Below are positions 6,541-13,941 of a DNA stretch of 16,973 nt, one piece after another. The position numbers and the translations under genes are program-made. The stretch is taken from positions 1-16,973 of the forward strand of contig JBBDWK010000088.1 in the NCBI GenBank assembly GCA_040902885.1, in the 5' to 3' direction. Each line of letters begins with the position of its first letter. The stretch's first letter is position 1. Source of the DNA: JBBDWK01 sp040902885. GTDB taxonomy: Bacteria > Acidobacteriota > Terriglobia > Bryobacterales > Bryobacteraceae. The notes beneath the pieces were generated by a model. That model did not search any database, was not told the origin of the DNA, and saw only the letters and a list, made by a program, of their open reading frames with translations.

Positions 6541-7123
6541 ACCCGTGGATCGCCGTGCGCTTTCCTCCTTCGCGATGCGCCGCATCCGATAGCGCGTGAA
6601 CCCCGGTCGCGTCTATCCAGCGGTTGTAGAAGTTGAACAGAGCGCAGACGGTAATGGCGAAGTAGATGGCCTCATCGCTCCACCCCACTGCATACAGGGG
6701 TTGCATGTCCTCAGCCGCAATCCGCGGCGAATCGCAGTTCACCTTGTCGATAAACCGGAACAGCGCCTTCTCCTTTTCCTCGAGCCCGGAACTCTCCAGA
6801 TCGCGGAGCGCGCTCCACACGAGATCCTCGCTGCCAAGCAGTTCCGCCGCGACCGCGGCGTGCGACTTCAGTCAAAACGGGCAGTCATTGCGATAGGAGG
6901 TGTATGCTGCGATCAGTTCGCGCAGGCCCGGGCTGATGGGCGCCGGTCCGCGCATGATCTCCTGTGTGAACCGGGCCAGATGCTCGGTTGCCTCGGGACG
7001 AAACGCAAAGAGGTGCCAGATCTGTGGGTACTCGGACCCGGCCCGCCGCATCATCTGCAAATTGTCGTAGTACGGACCGGGCTGCGGATTATTCTCCACG
7101 CCGGGCAGAAACATCGGCTCCAT
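6527..7123 (-). CDS. AhpD-like (carboxymuconolactone decarboxylase family) selenoprotein, CxxU
   Basis: A 198-residue cytosolic AhpD/CMD-family protein when the TGA at 6872-6874 is read as selenocysteine. The active site reads Cys81-Pro-Phe-Sec84-Leu-Lys-Ser-His88, with Glu69 twelve residues before the cysteine. Mycobacterial AhpD has Glu118, Cys130, Cys133 and His137 at the same spacing, so selenocysteine replaces the second redox cysteine. Family members reduce peroxides or relay thiol electrons; the substrate here is unknown. The second half (LFRFIDKVNCDSPRIAAEDM and beyond) continues the helical CMD fold in the same frame. An AGGAG ribosome-binding site lies 9 bases before the ATG at 7123. 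The gene starts 27 bases after the TonB-dependent transporter stop and overlaps the MFS gene, so it is the second gene of a probable operon. Read conventionally, it would be fragments of 83 and 97 residues. Confidence 0.86.
6845..6860 (-). promoter_or_regulatory. Bacterial SECIS-like hairpin of the AhpD-like gene
   Basis: On the minus strand CGCCGC-GGUC-GCGGCG forms a perfect 6-bp G/C stem with a GGUC loop that starts at the eighteenth base after UGA. The loop matches the GGUC loop of E. coli fdhF as I recall it. Loop position and GGU core are the same as in the deiodinase-like gene, while the stem sequences differ. That is the pattern expected when one SelB recognises both. Confidence 0.75.
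6872..6874 (-). other. Selenocysteine codon (UGA) of the AhpD-like protein
   Basis: The in-frame TGA occupies the second cysteine position of the AhpD CxxC motif (NDCPF-Sec-LKSH). The conserved histidine follows four residues later, and homologous sequence continues in the same frame on both sides. It is the redox-active position, where Cys/Sec exchange is typical. Confidence 0.84.
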
Positions 7124-7150
7124 AGACAGCTTCTCCTCTCAAATCGGCCG

Positions 7151-10100
7151 CTAAAAAAGAAACTTGAGGGCGGCCTGGAAGACCCGAGGCGGTCCAGCTT
7201 CCAGGATGCGCCCGAAATTCGGCGATACGAGGTCGTTCACCGGAACGCCGAAATTGGCGTGGTTGGTGACGTTGAACGCCTCGATGCGCAACTGTGCCCG
7301 CAAATGCTCGGACAGGTTCCAGTTCTTGAAAGCCGAGACGTCCAGGGTGCCTTGGCCCGGGCCGCGCGCGATGTTGCGGCCGGCGTTGCCGAAGCGCCCC
7401 GCTTCGGTCACGGCATCCAGGCGCCGGAACGACGACCGCGAAACCCACTGCTCGACCGTTCGCGGCCCGAGATTCGGGTCGGCAATCAGGTCCGGCCGGC
7501 TGCCCGCGAAGCCGGTAATCTCGGGATGCGATCCCTGCTGCGCCACATTTCGCGTATCGTAGACCGTAAACGGAGTGCCGGATGAGACCGTTGCGATCCC
7601 ATTCAACTGCCACCCGGCGATCAGTGCTCGGGTGAAGCCATCGAGCGTCCTGCCAAAAGGCAGTTCCCAGGTGGCGCTCGCCGTCCAGCGATGCTTGGCG
7701 TCGAACAGGGACAGTCCATGCTCGGCGCGAAGATCGAATGGGTTCTGCGCGATGTCATTCTCGCCCGATACAAGACGCGGCGCCGATCCGGCAACATTCA
7801 TCGACGAAACGTAATCCAGCGTCTTGGAGAACCAGTATGACGTGCTGAAAGTCAAACCGCGGTTGAAGCGCCGGGCCAGCGTGGTTTGGAGCGCGTGGTA
7901 AGTAGAATTGGTGGAATAGTCGATCAGGCCAACCGATGCAAAATCGCACGGGCCACCCGCGGCCGGACAGCCGGCGTGAATCCTCCGGGCATCCACGCTC
8001 TGCGAGGAAGCGCCCGGAACGTATACCGCCGGGTTGGCTTCGATGAAGCGGGGGACGCGGGTTCCCTTGGTGCCCACATAGCGGACCTCAAAGAGCACGG
8101 AGGAGGGAAGCGATTGTTGGATCGAGAAATTCCAGTTTTGCGCGTATGGCGGCCGGCCCGTCGCAGTTTCGGTCAGCATGGTCACCGGCTTGGGGAAGAA
8201 ACCAGGACGAAACGGCACGCCTGTTGCGCCCCAGGGATTGGTATAGTTCAGTGCCGGCGGGCCGAGCTGTACGGCTTGAAGGAAGGGAATTGCGCTGACG
8301 GCGGCCTGCAGCGGCATGCCCGTGCCATTCGAAAACGAGTCGTAGAAGATCCCGTACGCCGCGCGCAGGCTCATGCGCCCCCTTCCCGTGGGATCGTAGG
8401 CGACTCCGATGCGCGGCATCAATCCCTTGTAGTAGAGGCTAAGGATGCGCTTCGCGACCCCAGGATCGCCGGGGAACAGGATGCCCCGTGGCGCGTCGGG
8501 AAAAACTTGCGACTGCTGGCCCGGCGCGAACTGATTCAAGCGGTCGCGGATCTCCGAGAACGGCGAATTGATCTCGTAGCGCAAACCGTAGTTGAGCGTT
8601 AGCTTGGACGTGACACGCCACTGGTCCTGAGCGTACCCGCTCGCTTCAAAGCTGCGCAGGCCGCGCTGGAAATCGCCCCCACCCTGAAAGAACACAACAG
8701 GAAAACCGGTCAGAAAGTTCGCAAACGAGCTGTTGGTCGGAAACGGCGCGAACACGAAAAAGCCGTTTGCCGCAATCCCCTGGCTGGTGTTGATCTGGGT
8801 ACGCCGGAAGTCGCCGCCGATCTTGATGGTGTGGGAGCCCCGTACCAGCGACAGCGCCTCGTAAATCTCGTACTCGTTCTGCACGCTGTTGCGCGGACCC
8901 GTAATCGGGTTTCCGACGCTCGCATACCCGTTCACGATGAAGTAAGGCGGCCCGAGGGCCGGCTCGAACGTGTTGTCGTATTGAAAGCCCAGAGATCGCG
9001 GCGAGTCGTGGTTAAAGCGCTTGTCGAAAAGGAACTTATAGCGGGAGAACGCAACCCGCAAATTGTTCAGGGTCCGCGGACCGAACAGGTGCGTATGCGA
9101 AACGGTCGCGGAATGGGACCGGATGTCGTCGCCGGTGGGAAACCCCGGCACGTCGGCGCCGCGGATGGAAAGCGGGTTGAAATTCGATCCGGATGATGTC
9201 GCGTAGCGGATTGCGAACTGGTCTTGTTCCCGGGCGATCGCGTCGATCCGGATACCCCCCTGGTCGACTTCGTTCCTCAGGACCTCGGTGGCGCGGAACA
9301 GCGAGGGCGATACGTTGCCCAGCGGATAGAACTCGAGGACGCGCTGCGACACCGGATTGAGAGCCTGGCTGGGAATGCGGTTGCCCGGGAATGGCTGCCC
9401 AGTCAGAAAATTCACCAACAGGTTGTTCGTGCTCGGGTCCTGGAGAGCGGAGAAGTCGCCGGCGCGCTCGGCCGGAGTCGGCACCGTAGCCGTTTTCGTG
9501 ACACCCTGGCGGTTTCGAAAGCCTTCGTAGTAGCCGAAGAAGAACAGCTTGTTGCGACGGATGGGCCCGCCCAAGGTAGCGCCGTACTGGTGCTGCTTCA
9601 GCGGTTCCACGTCCGCGGAGAAGAAATTTCGCGCGTCCACGGCGTCGTTGCGTCCGAAGTAGTAGACGGAACCGTGGAGGGAGTTGCCGCCGGACCGCGT
9701 GATCACCGAAATTGAGGCTCCGCTGGTGGAACCGTACTCGGGAGGCGCAGTGTGCGTGAGAATGCGGAACTCCTGGAGCGCGTCAATCGGTGTTCGGATC
9801 GCAAAGCCGCCATCCATCCGGTTCACGTTGCGCACTCCGTCGAGCAGATAGTTGTTCGACTCGGGGCGCTGGCCGTTTACCGCGAAAGCCTGGGTTGCCT
9901 TTATGGAGCCGCCCGCGCTGATGACTCCGTTCGTGAGAGGTACGACTCCGGCTTGCAGCAGACCCAGTTGGGTGAAGTTGCGCCCATTGAGCGGGAGATC
10001 CGTGATGTGGCGCTCGGTGACCGTCTGGCCCAACGTGTTCGAATCGCGATCCACCGTCTCGGCCACCGCCGACACGTCCACCTGGTCTTGCCCGGTGATG

Positions 10101-10426
10101 ACAAGTTCGAGTGAAAGCCGGATGGTACGATCGATTTCCACCTTCACCTGTGGCAAGCGCAACGGGGCAAACCCTTCGGCTTCGATAATCAACTCATAGT
10201 CGCCGGCCGCAAGAGAGGGAAAAGTGAAAAGTCCGGTTTCCGCCGTCGTTCGAAGCTGGTCGTGTCCGGTCTGCTTGTGTTTCACGATGACGCGGGCGCG
10301 TGGCACGGTGGCGCCGGATGGATCGGTTACCGAGCCGCTGATGCCGCCGGTCGGATCCTGGGCGTTTGCAGTTGGGAAAAGCAAACAGAGAACAGCAGCG
10401 AGGTGCAGCGATTGATAGCGACGCAT
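7151..10426 (-). CDS. TonB-dependent transporter, Oar-type with carboxypeptidase-regulatory domain
   Basis: A 1,091-residue outer-membrane transporter. A signal peptide (residues 1-22, ending ANA before QDPTGG) is followed by a carboxypeptidase-regulatory-like beta-sandwich (about 27-110: GSVTDPSGATVPRARVIVKH). Next come a plug domain (about 120-240: LPLNGRNFTQLGLLQAG, then NNYLLDGVRN) and a long beta-barrel ending in aromatic FQAALKFLF, the outer-membrane assembly signal. The Oar-like group is greatly expanded in Acidobacteria and takes up large or complex organic molecules using TonB energy. The ligand is unknown. I choose the ATG at 10426; a GTG two codons upstream is also possible. It lies 121 bases downstream of the esterase gene and 27 bases upstream of the AhpD-like selenoprotein gene, so it likely leads or joins that operon and may import its substrate. 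Confidence 0.93.
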   Translation of the reverse strand: MRRYQSLHLAAVLCLLFPTANAQDPTGGISGSVTDPSGATVPRARVIVKHKQTGHDQLRTTAETGLFTFPSLAAGDYELIIEAEGFAPLRLPQVKVEIDRTIRLSLELVITGQDQVDVSAVAETVDRDSNTLGQTVTERHITDLPLNGRNFTQLGLLQAGVVPLTNGVISAGGSIKATQAFAVNGQRPESNNYLLDGVRNVNRMDGGFAIRTPIDALQEFRILTHTAPPEYGSTSGASISVITRSGGNSLHGSVYYFGRNDAVDARNFFSADVEPLKQHQYGATLGGPIRRNKLFFFGYYEGFRNRQGVTKTATVPTPAERAGDFSALQDPSTNNLLVNFLTGQPFPGNRIPSQALNPVSQRVLEFYPLGNVSPSLFRATEVLRNEVDQGGIRIDAIAREQDQFAIRYATSSGSNFNPLSIRGADVPGFPTGDDIRSHSATVSHTHLFGPRTLNNLRVAFSRYKFLFDKRFNHDSPRSLGFQYDNTFEPALGPPYFIVNGYASVGNPITGPRNSVQNEYEIYEALSLVRGSHTIKIGGDFRRTQINTSQGIAANGFFVFAPFPTNSSFANFLTGFPVVFFQGGGDFQRGLRSFEASGYAQDQWRVTSKLTLNYGLRYEINSPFSEIRDRLNQFAPGQQSQVFPDAPRGILFPGDPGVAKRILSLYYKGLMPRIGVAYDPTGRGRMSLRAAYGIFYDSFSNGTGMPLQAAVSAIPFLQAVQLGPPALNYTNPWGATGVPFRPGFFPKPVTMLTETATGRPPYAQNWNFSIQQSLPSSVLFEVRYVGTKGTRVPRFIEANPAVYVPGASSQSVDARRIHAGCPAAGGPCDFASVGLIDYSTNSTYHALQTTLARRFNRGLTFSTSYWFSKTLDYVSSMNVAGSAPRLVSGENDIAQNPFDLRAEHGLSLFDAKHRWTASATWELPFGRTLDGFTRALIAGWQLNGIATVSSGTPFTVYDTRNVAQQGSHPEITGFAGSRPDLIADPNLGPRTVEQWVSRSSFRRLDAVTEAGRFGNAGRNIARGPGQGTLDVSAFKNWNLSEHLRAQLRIEAFNVTNHANFGVPVNDLVSPNFGRILEAGPPRVFQAALKFLF

Positions 10427-10547
10427 CAGCACTGAGCAGGATAGCGATGGTTGCCGGGATGAGGCAATAGTCTTTTCGCATTACCGGACACAGCACGGAA
10501 CCTCGCGCGTCAGCAAGCGGATTTGAAAGTGTCCACCAGTCGTACGA

Positions 10548-12302
10548 CTACTTCAGGCCGGTCACGATGCGCGCCGCGCGCAGGCCGCCAGCGCGTTGGA
10601 TGCCCGGAACGAAGAAGCGGTCGATGAAATCGGCATCTTCACCCTTGAAGTCCTTCAAGTCGGCTTCGAGCGTGACGCGCTTGCCGGCAACCGCGGCCGC
10701 GAAGAGACACCAAACGGCGGCCCTTCCTTGCCCCACCAGACGAAGCTCGGAAGCGCCGCTCTGCTCCAGCGCCTTGAGCGCCGTGAGAATGTCCTGCACG
10801 CGGTTGGCATCTTCGGTCTGATTGAAGGTCAAATAGTGCCGGGGAGACCGGTCGCGCGGTCCTCGCGCGGCGCCGGTCTGAAACGCGTCGATGGTCATCA
10901 CGTTTTTTCGAGCGCTCGCCAGAGTCCGAAAAGCGTCCGTCTTTCGTGCGGCTTCGGCGCCTTCGCCGTTCACAATCAGCGTCGCGGGGCCGGCGGCCTT
11001 CGCCCAGAAGCCGCTGACGCGGTCGCCTCTTCCGGGACGGCCGAGAAGCAGGCGTTCGCCCGTTTGCTCAATGCTCACGCTGTCGGGCCACTCGGCGAGC
11101 AGCGCATATCGAAGGCGCTCGCGAAACTCCTCCACGCCGCTGGTGGCATCGTTTTGCCGCTTGGCATGGGAAATCCACTGCTCCACCAAAGCTTCGAAGC
11201 TCAGCGCCCCTTCCGGCAACGGCCGCCCGTGCAGCGCCAGCATGTCCTGCAACTTCTCCACGCGCACCGGCTTCTCGGTGAATTGCGACACATCACGGGC
11301 TTCCAGAACACGTCGCCCGAAAAATCCGTATACTGCCTCCCGGCTGGCCTGATTGTAGTTGTGCGGCGCGTCAATCTGCTTCTCCTCCACATACGCGGCA
11401 CGATCGTAGAGAGCATAGATGGACCGAATGGCTGGAAACTCTTCGCGGGGGGTGTTGCGCGTCCAGTCGCCGGTGGCGGAAACCATCAGCATGGGGCGCG
11501 GGGCCATCATGGCGCCGATCTCCACGTTGAAGGCGCGCACACGCAGGTTGGGCGCATTCTCGCATGGCGAGCCGCCCTGCATGATGGCGGAGATCATATT
11601 CACGGGCGCGGAGAACGCCACACGGTCGTCGACGGCGGTCAGAAGAAAGGTCTGCGTTCCGCCGCCGGAAGCGCCCGTCGCGCCGATGCGTTTGGCATCC
11701 ACTTCCGGCAGAGATTCAAGGAAGTCGACTGCACGGATGGAGTTCCAGAGTTGAAGCCCCAGAGGACCGAAACTCCAGAGCTGCTCGCGGGGACCGCCGA
11801 AGGCATGCGGCGTCTGAACTGTGTCGTTATAGCCCACCATGTCGTAAGCGAAGACCACGTATCCCTGCCGGGCGAGGTTAATGGCGCGCGCCGGAATCGA
11901 GCCCAGCGGCTGGTGCTCGATGCGGCCGTAGGTCCAGTGGCCATGGGGCGAGACGACAGCCGGCAATTTGCCGGAACGGCCGATGGGGCGGTAGAGATTT
12001 CCACCCAGGAAGTAGTTCGGCAGCGTCTGAAGCAGGACCTTTTCTATCGAGTAGTCCTTGTGCTCGATGCGGCCAAAAATCCGCGGCGTCAGAGGCGTCT
12101 TCTCCGGCATGGGCGTCAATCCGGAAGCCGAAAGAATCTGCTTGCGGAGATGAGTCCTCCGCTGTTCCCACTCGGCCAGAGTCTTGTACTCCGGCATCTT
12201 GAAATGGGTGTCGGTGTTCGGAGGATTCGTATTGCGGGCGTCTTCAGACGGAATTTGCGCGAAGGCGGAGGAGGCCAGGAGCAGGATCGCGGGGAGTCGC
12301 AT
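10548..12302 (-). CDS. Secreted alpha/beta-hydrolase, acetyl-xylan-esterase-like
   Basis: A 584-residue exported serine hydrolase. The signal peptide MRLPAILLLASSAFAQ is cleaved before IPSEDA. The alpha/beta-hydrolase core covers about residues 50-340, with the oxyanion region VSPHGHW, the nucleophile elbow GATGASGGGT (Ser212), an acid candidate Asp279 (SATGDWT) and the catalytic His314 (DAPHNYN). This type resembles acetyl xylan esterases and dienelactone-hydrolase relatives that act on plant-polymer esters. The C-terminal 240 residues are less typical and may be a second, degenerate hydrolase-like domain. The start at 12302 is chosen because the other ATG at 12314 would lie inside a TATTAT -10-like box. 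No ribosome-binding site is seen for either. It is the first gene of the minus-strand run, possibly co-transcribed with the TonB-dependent transporter. Confidence 0.85.
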   Translation of the reverse strand: MRLPAILLLASSAFAQIPSEDARNTNPPNTDTHFKMPEYKTLAEWEQRRTHLRKQILSASGLTPMPEKTPLTPRIFGRIEHKDYSIEKVLLQTLPNYFLGGNLYRPIGRSGKLPAVVSPHGHWTYGRIEHQPLGSIPARAINLARQGYVVFAYDMVGYNDTVQTPHAFGGPREQLWSFGPLGLQLWNSIRAVDFLESLPEVDAKRIGATGASGGGTQTFLLTAVDDRVAFSAPVNMISAIMQGGSPCENAPNLRVRAFNVEIGAMMAPRPMLMVSATGDWTRNTPREEFPAIRSIYALYDRAAYVEEKQIDAPHNYNQASREAVYGFFGRRVLEARDVSQFTEKPVRVEKLQDMLALHGRPLPEGALSFEALVEQWISHAKRQNDATSGVEEFRERLRYALLAEWPDSVSIEQTGERLLLGRPGRGDRVSGFWAKAAGPATLIVNGEGAEAARKTDAFRTLASARKNVMTIDAFQTGAARGPRDRSPRHYLTFNQTEDANRVQDILTALKALEQSGASELRLVGQGRAAVWCLFAAAVAGKRVTLEADLKDFKGEDADFIDRFFVPGIQRAGGLRAARIVTGLK

Positions 12303-12342
12303 AGATGGGAACATAATAACGCCGATCGGCTAGACTGATGAA
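12303..12342. promoter_or_regulatory. Compact divergent promoter region, esterase / mqnA
   Basis: Only 40 bases separate the two divergent starts. TATTAT (12313-12318, minus strand) lies 10 bases before the esterase ATG, and TAGACT (12331-12336, plus strand) lies 6 bases before the mqnA TTG. Neither gene has a Shine-Dalgarno sequence. If these are -10 boxes, both messages would have almost no leader, and the two polymerases would compete for the same DNA. Confidence 0.3.
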
Positions 12343-13122
12343 TTGCTCCCCGTTCCCGATCTTCCCAGGACGCGCGTGTGCGCGGTCAGCTACCTGAACA
12401 CCGTTCCGCTAGTGTGGGGGATGCTCCACGGCCCGCAACGCGACGCCTTCGATCTCTCGTTTTCGGTTCCGTCGGAGTGCGCCGACCGCGTCTCATCCGG
12501 AGCGGCGGACATCGGCATCATCCCGTGCGTGGAACTGCTCCGGCAGGACCTGAAGATGGTTCCCGGTCTCGGGATCGTCTCCCGCGGGCCGGTCCGCAGC
12601 ATCCTGCTCATCTCGAAGAAGCCGCTTTCCGAAGTCCGCACCCTGGCCGGCGACGTCAGTTCCCGCACATCGGTTGCTCTCACGCGCATCGTGCTGGCGC
12701 GGCGGTACGGTGCATTGCCCGAAGTCGTTTCAAGACCGCCCGACCTGGCGCGAATGCTGGAAGCCGCCGACGCTGCGCTGATCATCGGCGACCCGGCGCT
12801 ACGCCTCGACCCGGCCGGATTGCCGTGGGCCGTTCACGACATGGGCGCGGAGTGGACCGGGCTGACGGGTCTTCCCATGGTGTTCGCGGTTTGGGCCGGC
12901 CGCTCGGATGCGGTCACTGAAGACGCGGCGCGCGTCTTTCACGAATCGTACAGCTACGGCAGGAGCCATCTGGAGGAGATCATTCGGCAGGAGTCGGAGT
13001 CGCGGGGTCTGCCGCCCGAGCTGGCCCGCGAGTACCTGACTCGCCGGATCGTCTTCGAGGTCGGTGACGCGGAGCGGAAAGGCCTGGAGCGATTTCTCGA
13101 ATACGCCCGCGAGCTGGCGTGA
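12343..13122 (+). CDS. mqnA: Chorismate dehydratase MqnA (futalosine menaquinone pathway)
   Basis: A 259-residue cytosolic enzyme with a periplasmic-binding-protein fold. MqnA dehydrates chorismate to 3-[(1-carboxyvinyl)oxy]benzoate, the first step of the futalosine route to menaquinone. The N-terminal signature VCAVSYLNTVPL (about residues 12-23), ADIGIIPCVELLRQ (about 55-68) and the serine-rich segment SRTSVALTRIVLARR (about 106-120) fit the family. MqnD is the related alternative, but its motifs differ. The start is uncertain: the only codons before the conserved region are a TTG at 12343 and a GTG at 12376. The other mqn genes are not in the window. A methyltransferase gene follows after 23 bases, with no clear pathway link. 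Confidence 0.87.
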   Translation: MLPVPDLPRTRVCAVSYLNTVPLVWGMLHGPQRDAFDLSFSVPSECADRVSSGAADIGIIPCVELLRQDLKMVPGLGIVSRGPVRSILLISKKPLSEVRTLAGDVSSRTSVALTRIVLARRYGALPEVVSRPPDLARMLEAADAALIIGDPALRLDPAGLPWAVHDMGAEWTGLTGLPMVFAVWAGRSDAVTEDAARVFHESYSYGRSHLEEIIRQESESRGLPPELAREYLTRRIVFEVGDAERKGLERFLEYARELA

Positions 13123-13131
13123 CTGAACAGG

Positions 13132-13151
13132 TATCCTGTTAAACGATGCGC
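13132..13151 (+). promoter_or_regulatory. Shared start-region motif, copy 1 (methyltransferase gene)
   Basis: The 20 bases starting TATCCTGTTAA and running through the ATG match those at 14792-14811, ahead of the D-aminoacylase gene, in 19 of 20 positions. TATCCT lies 8 bases before the ATG and could be a -10 box giving a leaderless message. No -35 box or ribosome-binding site is seen. Confidence 0.3.
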
Positions 13152-13907
13152 TGTTCATCGCTTCTTCTTGCCTTCGGTCTATGCGGGCAACAAACGCCGC
13201 AACAAGACAGCTTGCGCGACTACTACAACACGACGTATCGGGTGAACGAGGATGGTGTCTACAATCCCGCGCCCAACGCTTTTCTTGTCCAGGTCGTGCG
13301 GAACCTTAGACCAGGACGGGCACTCGACGTCGGCATGGGGCAGGGGCGGAACACGATTTACCTGGCCCAACAGGGATGGAAAGTCGTCGGGCTCGATATC
13401 TCGGATGAGGGCATCCGCCAGGCGAAGAATCAGGCGCGCAAGCTGAACCTGAACATCGAAACCGTGAACAGCCGGATTGAAAACTTCGATTTTGGCCAAG
13501 AGCAATGGGATCTTATTTTGTTCTGCTACCTCGATCCGCGGCCTTACGCTCAAAAGGCTCTCGCAGCGCTTCGCCCTGGAGGCGCCATCATCGTCGAAGG
13601 TTTTCACAAGCGCAGCAGCAAGTCGCGTTTGATGGCGGGCTGGTTTGAAGACAACGAATTGCTCAAGCTCTTTCCGCTCCTCCGCGTTCTGCATTACGAG
13701 GATGTGCTCGCAAAGCAGGATTGGGGTTTCCAGATGATTGAGCCGAATAGGCTGGTGCGGTTCGCTGCCGTCCGGTCTGTCCCAGAACCGCCGGGATGCC
13801 GCTGGGAAGGAAAAGCGTACAAAGAAGGTGAGAGTGTCTGCTGGGGACCACAGCAATGGCGCTGTGATCCGAATGGCTGGGCACGCACGGGCGATTGTCC
13901 CAAATAG
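13146..13907 (+). CDS. Class I SAM-dependent methyltransferase with export signal and Cys-rich tail
   Basis: A 253-residue protein whose core (about 24-210) is a TehB-like class I methyltransferase. Motif I is ALDVGMGQGRNT (59-70) and the acidic residue for the ribose is Asp84 (VVGLDIS); WDLILFCYLD (121-130) is the motif IV region. Two features are odd. The N-terminus MRCSSLLLAFGLCGQQ looks like a signal peptide, which would put an S-adenosylmethionine enzyme outside the cytosol. The C-terminal 40 residues form a small module with four cysteines (218, 232, 240, 251) and Trp/Gly spacing typical of disulfide-stabilised exported domains. The substrate is unknown. The start ATG at 13146 has no clear ribosome-binding site. 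The gene lies 23 bases after mqnA and converges on the hydrolase gene. Confidence 0.82.
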   Translation: MRCSSLLLAFGLCGQQTPQQDSLRDYYNTTYRVNEDGVYNPAPNAFLVQVVRNLRPGRALDVGMGQGRNTIYLAQQGWKVVGLDISDEGIRQAKNQARKLNLNIETVNSRIENFDFGQEQWDLILFCYLDPRPYAQKALAALRPGGAIIVEGFHKRSSKSRLMAGWFEDNELLKLFPLLRVLHYEDVLAKQDWGFQMIEPNRLVRFAAVRSVPEPPGCRWEGKAYKEGESVCWGPQQWRCDPNGWARTGDCPK

Positions 13908-13941
13908 ATCAGCGCTGCGCCGGGCCGATGAATGTGGGACG

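Noticed and set aside
6541..6585. MFS start at 6585, with AAGGAGG at 6561-6570 as a ribosome-binding site
   Set aside because: The AAGGAGG lies downstream of 6585 and is 20 or more bases from the ATG at 6540, too far for a normal site. Start choice rests on the hydrophobic N-terminus and smaller overlap, and remains open.
6527..6820. Separate small gene starting MWSALRDLESSG, or an AhpD pseudogene
   Set aside because: It continues the AhpD-like protein in frame across the TGA at the second redox cysteine, with a SECIS-like hairpin in place. A selenoprotein explains the data better than a nonsense mutation.
10596..12338. 580-residue open frame on the plus strand
   Set aside because: Antisense to the esterase gene, low-complexity His/Arg/Gly composition, no recognisable domain.
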